A stretch of DNA of 14,568 nt from Crocinitomicaceae bacterium (lineage in GTDB: Bacteria > Bacteroidota > Bacteroidia > Flavobacteriales_D > Sanyastnellaceae), in assembly GCA_020848015.1 (NCBI GenBank), contig JADLBA010000051.1, forward strand, positions 1 to 14,568, written 5' to 3'. Position 1 is the first letter of the stretch; each line of letters begins with the position of its first letter. Positions 1 through 6,075 of the stretch are shown one piece after another. Both the position numbers and the translations under genes were made by a program. The notes under the pieces are model-generated. The model was not told where the DNA came from. It saw nothing but the letters and a program-made list of their open reading frames with translations, and made no database searches.

Positions 1-27
1 AAGGACATCTGAGCGATGTCCTTTTTT
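1..27 (+). terminator. Rho-independent terminator of an upstream gene
   Basis: A perfect 9-bp stem (1-9 with 15-23) encloses a 5-nt loop, and the 3' arm runs into a T-tract (22-27). This is a standard intrinsic terminator for a plus-strand gene lying left of the window. The stem may continue beyond the window edge. Confidence 0.8.
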
Positions 28-35
28 GTGGTCTC

Positions 36-90
36 CGTTTTCTTTGGGGAAACTCAGGCCGTAAGGCTCCCAGTGCTGCCTAAAGAAAAT
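36..90. other. Foldable non-coding segment, possible small structured RNA or 5' leader element
   Basis: An 8-bp A/T-rich stem pairs 38-45 with 82-89 and is extended by G46-G47 with C79-C80 across a one-base bulge. Inside it a GNRA-type tetraloop (GTAA, 61-64) is closed by GCC/GGC (58-60 with 65-67), and ACT 52-54 can pair with AGT 72-74. The segment lies directly after a terminator and has no ORF. It does not fit the canonical bacterial SRP RNA apical loop, and I cannot assign it to a known family. It could be an independent RNA, part of the leader of the small ORF at 313, or chance. Strand and transcription are unknown. Confidence 0.25.
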
Positions 91-312
91 AAACAACCCT
101 AACTTGTTATAGATTTACCTCTCTACAGAATTTTTGGAATAATCAGGATTCAAATGATAGCAAAAAAGTGTTTTATGCAGTACAATGTAGCATAGATTAG
201 AATCGTTATCTATGTGCCCGCAAGAAAAAAACAACCTATTTTGAAACCTGAGTTAAGTTGCTTCGTAACAAATGTCAATTTCGATTACAACTGACTTTAA
301 ACTTTTAAAAAA
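91..312. other. Intergenic stretch with no recognisable gene
   Basis: This is A/T-rich sequence between the foldable element and the small ORF at 313. I find no convincing ORF, tRNA, repeat or consensus TTTG-N19-TAnnTTTG promoter. A promoter for the small ORF is expected here but cannot be pinpointed. The A-run just before the ATG (308-312) is the kind of A-rich leader common in Bacteroidetes. Confidence 0.4.
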
Positions 313-465
313 ATGAATTCATCTAACTGGTCTCATTCAGTTTTACAACGGCTGATCATCATTTTCCTCGGATTGCTGACCCTCGGTGTGGCAATGCAAT
401 CCTGCTCATCTTCTCATCATACGACCTCCTGCGCTGCTTATGACAAGGTGGAAGTACCTAATTAA
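313..465 (+). CDS. Small probable lipoprotein, 50 aa
   Basis: This ATG-initiated ORF of 50 codons starts after an A-rich leader and ends 26 bp before a strong terminator. The product has a polar N-terminus with R13, a hydrophobic stretch at about residues 14-28 and then MQSC, with C31 as a plausible lipid-modified cysteine. A short Ser/His/Thr-rich tail follows, with a second cysteine (C40) and the ending CAAYDKVEVPN. The lipobox is loose: the -1 residue is Ser and the -2 residue is Gln, but Bacteroidetes lipoboxes are often degenerate. The mature peptide would be only 20 residues, probably membrane-anchored. I do not recognise a family and assign no function. Gene-sized spacing, a downstream terminator and a signal-like architecture make it more likely real than chance. 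Confidence 0.55.
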   Translation: MNSSNWSHSVLQRLIIIFLGLLTLGVAMQSCSSSHHTTSCAAYDKVEVPN

Positions 466-491
466 CGATCTCGTTCTAATCATCAAATAAT

Positions 492-521
492 AAAAAAGCC
501 CCGCTATCAGGGGCTTTTTTT
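492..521. terminator. Bidirectional terminator between the small lipoprotein and folP
   Basis: A-tract and GCCCC (492-502), a 7-nt loop (503-509), then GGGGC and a T-tract (510-521) form an 11-bp stem. It has A's on the left and T's on the right, so it can stop transcription from both directions. It sits between the end of the plus-strand small ORF and the end of minus-strand folP. Confidence 0.9.
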
Positions 522-535
522 ATAGGCAAAAAATT

Positions 536-1378
536 TTATTCCATCCCAATCCAGTCTTGATAAATCCTGATTGTCTGAACCGCTTCTTTCACATCGTGTA
601 CTCTGAGGAGATGTGCTCCTGCCGTTAATGCCAGCATATTGGCTGCGATGGTGCCGGTGAGTGCCTCTTCGGGAGTAGCGACGCACATGGATCGCCGGAT
701 CATTTTTTTTCTTGATAGCCCTGCAAGTACAGGGCAGCCGAGCACATCTAATTCTTTCAGCCTTCGGAGAAGTTCGTAATTATGCGCTCTGGTCTTGCCA
801 AACCCAAAGCCGGGATCAATGATAACATCATGAATGCCCGCTGCTCTCAATACCGATAACCTTTCCGACAAAAAGAGGATAATATCGCTCACCACTTCTT
901 TATAGACAGGGGCATCCTGCATATTCTGCGGCTCACCGAGCATGTGCATCAGTATATAGGGCACGTGCAAACCGGCCACCGTAGGAATGAGCGCAGGGTC
1001 TATCCTTCCTGCCGATACATCATTTACAATGGCAGCACCGGCATATACTGCGACTTTCGCTACTGAGGCATAAAAAGTATCTATGGAGATAATGGCTTCG
1101 GGGAAATGGCGAAAAATAGCCTCTACCACCGGCAATACTCTGTCTCTTTCTTTTTCCGGCGGGATTCTGGTTGCGCCGGGCCGAGTGCTTTGCCCGCCAA
1201 TGTCTATTATATCAGCGCCGTCGTCGAGCATTTGACCGGCTCTTTTCAGCGCTTCTTCTACTGTCAGGATGCTGCCTTGATAATAAAAGGAGTCGGAAGT
1301 GACATTCAGAATACCCATTACCCAAGGGCGATCAATGGTGTGAAGTTTTCCACGAATATTCAGTACGGGTGTTTTCAA
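536..1378 (-). CDS. folP: Dihydropteroate synthase
   Basis: The enzyme condenses p-aminobenzoate with 6-hydroxymethyl-7,8-dihydropterin diphosphate to give 7,8-dihydropteroate, a cytoplasmic step of folate synthesis and the sulfonamide target. The 280-aa product is of normal length for this TIM-barrel family. Visible motifs are MGILNVTSDSF (21-31, usually TPDSF), DIGGQSTRPGA (59-69), SIDT (98-101), NDVSAG (119-124), the DPGFGFGKT diphosphate/pterin region (188-196), LSRK (221-224) and the C-terminal RVHDV (259-263). The start is a TTG at 1378: an in-frame stop lies only 15 nt upstream with no ATG or GTG between, and the first internal ATG is M21, inside the first conserved motif. It is divergent from the DUF1599 gene, and the 67-bp gap must hold both promoters. 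A PabC-like gene for its p-aminobenzoate substrate is on the same strand at 6076-6939. Confidence 0.96.
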   Translation of the reverse strand: MKTPVLNIRGKLHTIDRPWVMGILNVTSDSFYYQGSILTVEEALKRAGQMLDDGADIIDIGGQSTRPGATRIPPEKERDRVLPVVEAIFRHFPEAIISIDTFYASVAKVAVYAGAAIVNDVSAGRIDPALIPTVAGLHVPYILMHMLGEPQNMQDAPVYKEVVSDIILFLSERLSVLRAAGIHDVIIDPGFGFGKTRAHNYELLRRLKELDVLGCPVLAGLSRKKMIRRSMCVATPEEALTGTIAANMLALTAGAHLLRVHDVKEAVQTIRIYQDWIGME

Positions 1379-1445
1379 GTTTTGGCAGATAGCTTAATTT
1401 TCAATAGTGCCTTTTGGACAATCCGGTGCAAATTTGCGGACAAAT

Positions 1446-2000
1446 ATGGAAGCGAACGCACAACTTACCTCACAACAGTTTGACAAGGTGATCCAACGGT
1501 GCCGCGAACTTTTCGGCAAAAAAACAAGGGACTACGGAACTGCCTGGCGCATATTGCGCACCAGCAGTCTCACCGATCAGATCTTTATCAAAGCACAGCG
1601 CATCCGTACCCTTGAAGAGAAGCGTGAAAACAAAGTAGGGGAGGGCATTGCCGACGAGTTTACCGGAATACTCAACTACTCTGTCATGGCGCTTATCCAG
1701 CTATCAATGGAGGAGAAGAAGCCCCTCGAACTCGCCCCTTCTGAAGTACTCTCGTTGTACGACCGCGAGATAAATGTTACCAAAGAACTGATGATGGCGA
1801 AAAATCACGACTATGGCGAGGCATGGCGCGAGATGCGAATATCTTCATTCACCGATCTCATACTCCAGAAATTGCTTCGCATCAAACAGATAGAAGATAA
1901 TGCCGGAAAGACTATTGTAAGTGAAGGAATTGACAGCGGATACCGCGATATTATCAATTACGCCGTATTTGCATTGATCAAAATGGATCCGTGCCTGTAA
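1446..2000 (+). CDS. DUF1599 (nucleotide-modification-associated domain 1) protein with internal duplication
   Basis: I choose the ATG at 1446 (184 aa). A GTG at 1407 would add 13 residues without conserved character. The protein is two copies of one unit, at about residues 18-88 and 111-181. Each contains a DYG-x-AWR motif (residues 29-35 and 122-128), an SS-[LF]-TD motif (40-44 and 133-137), a Lys/Arg-Ile helix (KAQRIRTLE and KLLRIKQIE), an EGI followed by D, and an NY-x-V-x-ALI helix. This matches the family named DUF1599. Its Pfam description links it to nucleotide modification, but I know of no defined reaction. It lies next to folP and upstream of a DoxX-type gene, an order I recall from other Bacteroidetes. 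The domain is probably cytoplasmic, since there is no signal peptide or membrane segment. The 76-bp gap to the next gene allows co-transcription. Confidence 0.85.
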   Translation: MEANAQLTSQQFDKVIQRCRELFGKKTRDYGTAWRILRTSSLTDQIFIKAQRIRTLEEKRENKVGEGIADEFTGILNYSVMALIQLSMEEKKPLELAPSEVLSLYDREINVTKELMMAKNHDYGEAWREMRISSFTDLILQKLLRIKQIEDNAGKTIVSEGIDSGYRDIINYAVFALIKMDPCL

Positions 2001-2076
2001 GTTAAAGAGGGTTAATCTATCTTGCGAGGGTCAACCCATGATTGATTTTTGACGACTAAACAAAAAACCGGAAAGA

Positions 2077-3441
2077 ATGAAAATACTGATTACCGTTTGT
2101 AGAATTCTCGTTGGCTCACTCTTTATTGTTTCGGGCCTGATAAAAGTGAACGACGTACTGGGGTTTTCCTATAAGTTAGAAGAGTATTTCAGTCTGAAAG
2201 CGCTCGGATTCCCCGAATTGATGCCGTATGTGTTGCCCATCGCAATATTTATTGTGATAGGAGAAGTACTGCTCGGAGTAGCTACACTGCTTGGTGCTTG
2301 GCCCAAACTCACCAGCAGCCTCATTCTTTTTATGACGCTTTTTTTCGCCTGGCTCACTTATTACACACACAGTTGCGATCCGCACTCATTGGCTATTTTC
2401 GTGGGCAAAGACGGAGTGCCATTCATTGACAATCCCGATTGCGTGGCCACCTGCGGATGCTTTGGCGACGCTATCAAGCTCACTCCCTATCAGTCTTTTT
2501 TGAAAGACATCTTCTTGTTGCCTTTCGTCCTTCCCTTCTTTATTGCCGCATGGTTTAATAAGGTAAAGTTGAACGGTGCCAGAGAAGACATCATCATTGG
2601 GCTTGCATCTGTTGCAGCGGTGGCATTTTTCTGCTATAACTGGACACATTGGATGTTCCCGGTTGTATTCACAGCTGTGGCCTTTAGTATTGGGGTAATA
2701 ATTAAAATCCGCTCCGGCAGGAGAGAGTGGATGATGGCAATAGGCATACTGCTGATCTGTGTATTGACACAACACTGGACGCTCCGCCACCTGCCGCTGA
2801 AAGATTATCGCCCCTACGCTATCGGCAACAACCTGATAGAAAAAATGAAAACTGCCGAAGAGTTGAACCTCGCTCCTCCGCAGTATATGGTTTACTATAC
2901 ACTGAAAAATGAGCACACAGGCGACACGATGGTCGTAAACCAGGACCGGTTTGTCGTTCTTTACAAGGATACTACCTTCAATATTAAAGAATGGAAAATT
3001 CAGAAGGAACTCACCAAAACAAAAAAGGTGAAAGACGGCTATGAACCACCAATCACAGATTTTATGGCTCTCGATATGGACGGAAATGATATGACGGACT
3101 CCTTATTGGCTGCCCCCAGAGTATTTCTTCTGATGGTGTGGGATTTGAAGTCGTGCAGCACCAACAGGCTAAAAGAGATTGCGAAGTTTGCGAATAAAGC
3201 GCAGGCCGATGGAATAAAATTCTACGGCTTTACAACGGCGAGCTATGATGAATCAGAAAACTTCCGCCACGAATACCAATTAGCTTTTCCTTTTTTGCAG
3301 GGCGATGAGAAAGTACTGAAAACCATGATCCGCGATAATCCGGGTCTCCTTTACCTTGAAAATGCAACGGTAGTAAATATGTGGAGCAATGCAGACATCC
3401 CTGATTATGAGGAGGCTAAACCCGTTGACTTTAAGCCCTAA
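2077..3441 (+). CDS. DoxX/MauE-like membrane protein with C-terminal thioredoxin-like domain (BT_3928-type)
   Basis: The 454-aa protein begins with a DoxX/MauE-like bundle: membrane segments at about 5-24, 50-74, 80-97 and 143-160. A loop holds the cysteine cluster DCVATCGCFGD (C122, C126, C128), followed by the family-typical LTPYQSFLKD (135-144). More hydrophobic segments follow at about 172-188, 192-210 and 218-231. From about 345 a soluble domain with the pattern of a thioredoxin/TlpA-like fold follows (hydrophobic strand RVFLLMVWDL, then SCSTNRLKEI). Where such domains carry CxxC, only C360 is seen. This architecture is known in Bacteroidetes as the BT_3928-type DoxX family. Role is inferred: envelope thiol or quinone-linked redox chemistry, unproven. 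The ATG at 2077 follows a purine-rich GGAAAGA. The next gene starts 35 bp downstream and may be co-transcribed. Confidence 0.82.
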   Translation: MKILITVCRILVGSLFIVSGLIKVNDVLGFSYKLEEYFSLKALGFPELMPYVLPIAIFIVIGEVLLGVATLLGAWPKLTSSLILFMTLFFAWLTYYTHSCDPHSLAIFVGKDGVPFIDNPDCVATCGCFGDAIKLTPYQSFLKDIFLLPFVLPFFIAAWFNKVKLNGAREDIIIGLASVAAVAFFCYNWTHWMFPVVFTAVAFSIGVIIKIRSGRREWMMAIGILLICVLTQHWTLRHLPLKDYRPYAIGNNLIEKMKTAEELNLAPPQYMVYYTLKNEHTGDTMVVNQDRFVVLYKDTTFNIKEWKIQKELTKTKKVKDGYEPPITDFMALDMDGNDMTDSLLAAPRVFLLMVWDLKSCSTNRLKEIAKFANKAQADGIKFYGFTTASYDESENFRHEYQLAFPFLQGDEKVLKTMIRDNPGLLYLENATVVNMWSNADIPDYEEAKPVDFKP

Positions 3442-3476
3442 TTGAAATATAGGCACTATTTGCAGAATCGCTTACA

Positions 3477-4754
3477 TTGATCGCTTACATCATAAAAAAG
3501 GCGGGTTATGGCCTGCTTGTTTTGTTGGGGGTACTGACAGCGGTATTTTTTCTTTTCAATCTGTCTCCCGCTGACCCAGCGAGAAATCTGGCAGGGGAGA
3601 ATGCGACAGAAGAGATACTGAGTAATATACGCAAAAAGTTTGACCTCGACCTGCCGCTGACACAGCGCTATTTTCTCTATCTCAATGATCTTTCGCCGTT
3701 AGCAGTGCTTGACCCCTCAGATGTGGAGAGCAGAATTTATTTTGACAAAAAAAAATATACCGGTCGCGAGTTGATCCGATTTAGCAGCCACCGGTCGCTG
3801 GTGCTAAAGCAACCCTATCTGAAACGCTCCTTTTTATCAGAAAAAAACGTCTCCTCTATTTTAGCGGAGGTAATGCCGGGAACTTTTATACTGGCGGGGG
3901 TTTCTATTTCATTAGCGTTGGCAGCCGGACTATTGCTCGGAATTTTTGCCGCTTTGCGAAAAGACACTGTTTACGACCGGTTGATTCTCGTATTATCTGC
4001 CATCGGTATGGCGGGACCATCTTTTTTCGTCGCTATCATCGTGGCTTGGTTTGGAGCGGTTGTATGGCGCGACCATATCTCGCTCCCCGTTTTTCCGCTG
4101 ATGGCTGTATTTATTATTTTTCTTATTGTCAGGAAGGTGAGAAAATACAGGGAAATGCCTAAGTCAGCCAATGGCTTTGCGTGGGCAACTGGAATCTCTG
4201 CGGTGGTTTTGATTATCTGGAGTTTGTTGCGCAGTTCCCTGCCGGAGTGGATAAGCAGTACCATTGCTCTACCCGGAACTGGTCTCAACATGACGGGAAG
4301 CCTGTACAGTGTGGATGTATGGAAAGGGCAATACATTGATATCCGGAATATGATCTTGCCGGTTATTACCCTGATGATACGTCCGCTGGCAGTTATTGTA
4401 CAGCTCACCCGCAGCTCTATGCTCGAAGTAATGACACAGGATTATATCCGCACCGCACGGGCTAAGGGACTCAGCGAAAAAGAGATCATTTTTCGCCACG
4501 CGCTGCCCAATGCGCTGAACCCAGTTGTGACGGCGGTTTCGGGATGGTTTGCGTCGCTGTTGGCCGGTGCGGTATTCGTAGAATTTGTCTTTGGCTGGAA
4601 GGGGCTTGGCTATGAAATGTTTACAGCGATTGAAAAACAAGATCTCCCCGTGGTGATGGGAGGCGTGATCGTGATTGCTGTGGTATTTGTGTCGGTGAAT
4701 ATTCTCGTTGACCTCACCTATGCCTGGATTGATCCGCGGGTGAGGGTTTCATAA
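3477..4754 (+). CDS. ABC transporter permease, DppB/OppB (oligopeptide/nickel) family
   Basis: This is an inner-membrane permease subunit of binding-protein-dependent ABC import. The first helix (about 4-27) is followed by a periplasmic stretch starting NLSPADPARN and including KFDLDLPLTQRY (54-65), typical of the DppB N-terminal region. The transport core runs from about 133 to 418. The EAA loop that docks the ATPase is YIRTARAKGLSEKEI...HALPNALNP (323-349). Start is a TTG at 3477: an in-frame TAG lies at 3450-3452 with no ATG or GTG between, and the product then begins IAYIIKKAGYG, as DppB proteins do. At 425 aa it is about 100 residues longer than common DppB/OppB proteins. The excess is in the periplasmic loop (about 75-125) and an insert at about 200-290 that carries two extra hydrophobic segments (205-219, 237-251). 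No ATPase, second permease or binding protein is in the window, so the substrate is unknown. Confidence 0.88.
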   Translation: MIAYIIKKAGYGLLVLLGVLTAVFFLFNLSPADPARNLAGENATEEILSNIRKKFDLDLPLTQRYFLYLNDLSPLAVLDPSDVESRIYFDKKKYTGRELIRFSSHRSLVLKQPYLKRSFLSEKNVSSILAEVMPGTFILAGVSISLALAAGLLLGIFAALRKDTVYDRLILVLSAIGMAGPSFFVAIIVAWFGAVVWRDHISLPVFPLMAVFIIFLIVRKVRKYREMPKSANGFAWATGISAVVLIIWSLLRSSLPEWISSTIALPGTGLNMTGSLYSVDVWKGQYIDIRNMILPVITLMIRPLAVIVQLTRSSMLEVMTQDYIRTARAKGLSEKEIIFRHALPNALNPVVTAVSGWFASLLAGAVFVEFVFGWKGLGYEMFTAIEKQDLPVVMGGVIVIAVVFVSVNILVDLTYAWIDPRVRVS

Positions 4755-4768
4755 AGCCACTGAAAAAT

Positions 4769-4799
4769 TTTGTGAGGTTTCTGTATTTTACTACATTTG
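4769..4799 (+). promoter_or_regulatory. Consensus Bacteroidetes sigma-ABfr-type promoter
   Basis: TTTG (4769-4772), a 19-nt spacer and TACATTTG (4792-4799) match the described Bacteroidetes housekeeping promoter (-33 TTTG, -7 TAnnTTTG, spacing about 19-21) at every defined position. Transcription would start near 4804-4807, giving a leader of roughly 45 nt before the ATG at 4850. It separates the tandem secreted-protein pair from the permease gene upstream. Confidence 0.75.
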
Positions 4800-4849
4800 A
4801 AACATTAGGCAGATTGCCCCGAACAATTCATTAACTAAAATTCACTACT

Positions 4850-5353
4850 ATGAAATCAGTACTATTTTTTGCTGCGTTTTCTTTATCTCTTTCCTTTTCT
4901 GCACAGGTGCAGGTGGACAAGATTATTTCATTAGAAGGCACCGATGGCAACCGGATGCTCACCAACCTCGAAGCGCCGGTAGCCCCCACCGATGCTGCCA
5001 ACAAAGCGTATGTGGATGCCGCTGTTGCCGCCTCCGGCGGAGGTAGCATTACGGAGATCACCGACGAGTCGGCCTCAACGATGAATTTTGGCGCGGCTAT
5101 GCGCTATTGCCACGATCTCAATCAGGGCGGGCATACCGATTGGCGGATGCCGACTTACGCAGAACTCAGCTCTACTGTATCAAATGGTGCTATCACCGTT
5201 CCCAATTCGAGTTCTGGTAATTATATTTATTTCAGCGATTTCCTGTATGGGTACAACAATACAATTCTTCATTATATACGCCTTAGCGATGGAGTTCCTG
5301 AAGGGGGATATTACTACAATGCATTTAATCAGCGCGTCCGCTGTGTAAGATAA
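4850..5353 (+). CDS. Small secreted protein: fibre-like connector plus short DUF1566/Lcl_C-like domain (copy 1)
   Basis: The 167-aa product starts with a clear signal peptide (residues 1-18, cleavage expected after SFSA) and is probably periplasmic or exported. Residues 36-62 (MLTNLEAPVAPTDAANKAYVD and on) resemble the connector repeats of phage tail fibres. A Gly-rich hinge (SGGGS, 62-66) follows. From about 68 the sequence resembles the DUF1566/Lcl C-terminal family: an ALRYC-like start (C87), DLNQGGHTDWRMPTYAEL (89-106) and the terminal RVRCVR (C165). The two cysteines could pair. At roughly 95 residues the domain is short for that family. There is no type IX sorting tail and no membrane anchor. 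It is the first gene of a two-gene unit with its own promoter, and its paralogue starts 39 bp downstream. Function is unknown; surface or ligand binding is an inference from the lectin-like family context. Confidence 0.8.
   Translation: MKSVLFFAAFSLSLSFSAQVQVDKIISLEGTDGNRMLTNLEAPVAPTDAANKAYVDAAVAASGGGSITEITDESASTMNFGAAMRYCHDLNQGGHTDWRMPTYAELSSTVSNGAITVPNSSSGNYIYFSDFLYGYNNTILHYIRLSDGVPEGGYYYNAFNQRVRCVR
4910..5143 (+). repeat. Conserved module shared by the tandem paralogues, copy 1
   Basis: This 234-bp block aligns without gaps to 5459-5692. The first 77 bp (4910-4986) are identical. The remaining 157 bp hold 16 mismatches by my hand count, mostly in third codon positions, giving only three amino-acid changes. 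Identity falls abruptly on both sides, into the signal peptide upstream and the C-terminal segment downstream. Confidence 0.85.
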
Positions 5354-5392
5354 ATAACCAAGCATTTCAATCAAACTCATATAAATACAGCC

Positions 5393-5914
5393 ATGAAGAT
5401 CAAAATTTTCTTTTCAGTTACAGCTGCAGCGTTTTCGCTGGCATCTGTCGCACAAGTTCAGGTGGACAAGATTATTTCATTAGAAGGCACCGATGGCAAC
5501 CGGATGCTCACCAACCTCGAAGCGCCGGTAGCCCCGACCGACGCAACTAACAAGGCGTATGTAGATGCCGCTGTTGCCGCCTCCGGTGGAGGCAGCATTA
5601 CGGAGATCACCGACGAGTCGGCCTCAACGATGGATTTTGGCGCTGCGCTGCGCTATTGCCACGACCTCAACCAGGGCGGACATACCGATTGGAAATTGCC
5701 CACCCTCGACCAGTTGACAGGGGCTTTGACAGACGGAGCTGTGACCGTTCCGAATAATAATTCTGCCAACTATATTTTTTTCAGAGGTGATTTATTTTTA
5801 TATGGATCCGGATCGAATGATCTCATATCTCAATTTCGCCTCAGTGATGGCGCTTATTACTATACTAGTTATTTTTATAATCCCCAGTCTGCCCGGGTGC
5901 GTTGTGTGCGATAA
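5393..5914 (+). CDS. Small secreted protein: fibre-like connector plus short DUF1566/Lcl_C-like domain (copy 2)
   Basis: This 173-aa tandem paralogue has the same three-part plan as the gene at 4850. Residues 1-20 are a signal peptide ending ASVA. The central part (22-100) is almost identical to copy 1, with the NLEAPVAPTDATNKAYVD connector (41-58), the SGGGS hinge and DLNQGGHTDWKLPT (91-104). The distal part is divergent (105-167), carrying NNNSANYIFF and a Tyr-rich YYYTSYFY stretch, before the shared ending ARVRCVR. C89 and C171 match C87 and C165 of copy 1. The signal peptides differ in sequence although both are functional-looking, so the duplication is not recent overall. It is probably co-transcribed with copy 1 and ends before the hairpin at 5994-6016. 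Function is unknown. A copy-specific binding surface in the last 70 residues is a reasonable inference. Confidence 0.8.
   Translation: MKIKIFFSVTAAAFSLASVAQVQVDKIISLEGTDGNRMLTNLEAPVAPTDATNKAYVDAAVAASGGGSITEITDESASTMDFGAALRYCHDLNQGGHTDWKLPTLDQLTGALTDGAVTVPNNNSANYIFFRGDLFLYGSGSNDLISQFRLSDGAYYYTSYFYNPQSARVRCVR
5459..5692 (+). repeat. Conserved module shared by the tandem paralogues, copy 2
   Basis: This is the partner of 4910-5143. The perfect 77-bp run is 5459-5535, and another unbroken 39-bp identity covers the SITEITDESASTM segment (5045-5083 in copy 1). Confidence 0.85.
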
Positions 5915-5993
5915 ACAAAAAGGTCATTTTCTATAATCGGGAAAAACTATTCTCTTGCTGCCTCGTCAACAAGGCAAGGTGAGAGAAGAACCG

Positions 5994-6020
5994 GCCCGCC
6001 CTCGAAGAGGGCGGGCTTTG
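5994..6020 (+). terminator. GC-rich hairpin ending the tandem secreted-protein unit
   Basis: A perfect 9-bp GC-rich stem (5994-6002 with 6008-6016) with a CGAAG loop is followed by a short TTTG. It lies between convergent units: the secreted pair (+) and the PabC-like gene (-). The T-tract is short, so termination may be partial; the minus-strand side lacks one. Confidence 0.6.
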
Positions 6021-6075
6021 TATGGATGGGCGATGCCAAATTCTCTATAGTCCAGGAGAACAATAGGAGAAGGGT

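Noticed and set aside
36..96. Bacterial SRP (4.5S) RNA
   Set aside because: CAGG followed by a GNRA-type tetraloop is suggestive, but the 3' side does not give the canonical AGCAG partner of the symmetric loop, and the outer stem is A/T-rich and short.
1379..1445. Exact promoters for folP and the DUF1599 gene in the divergent gap
   Set aside because: The palindromic CAAATTTG at 1429-1436 resembles TAnnTTTG with one mismatch, but no TTTG lies at the right distance on either strand.
2386..2916. Minus-strand ORF of 176 aa inside the DoxX-type gene
   Set aside because: Antisense to a conserved membrane protein with DoxX/MauE motifs; no independent signal.
4850..5914. Diversity-generating retroelement target pair (C-terminal variability in a DUF1566/lectin-like domain)
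   Set aside because: DGR targets can have this fold, but there is no reverse transcriptase or template repeat in the window, and differences between the copies are not concentrated at adenines. Indels and all base types differ. Kept only as a distant analogy.
4850..5914. Type IX secretion substrates
   Set aside because: Neither protein has the C-terminal sorting domain; both end with the DUF1566-like RVRCVR.
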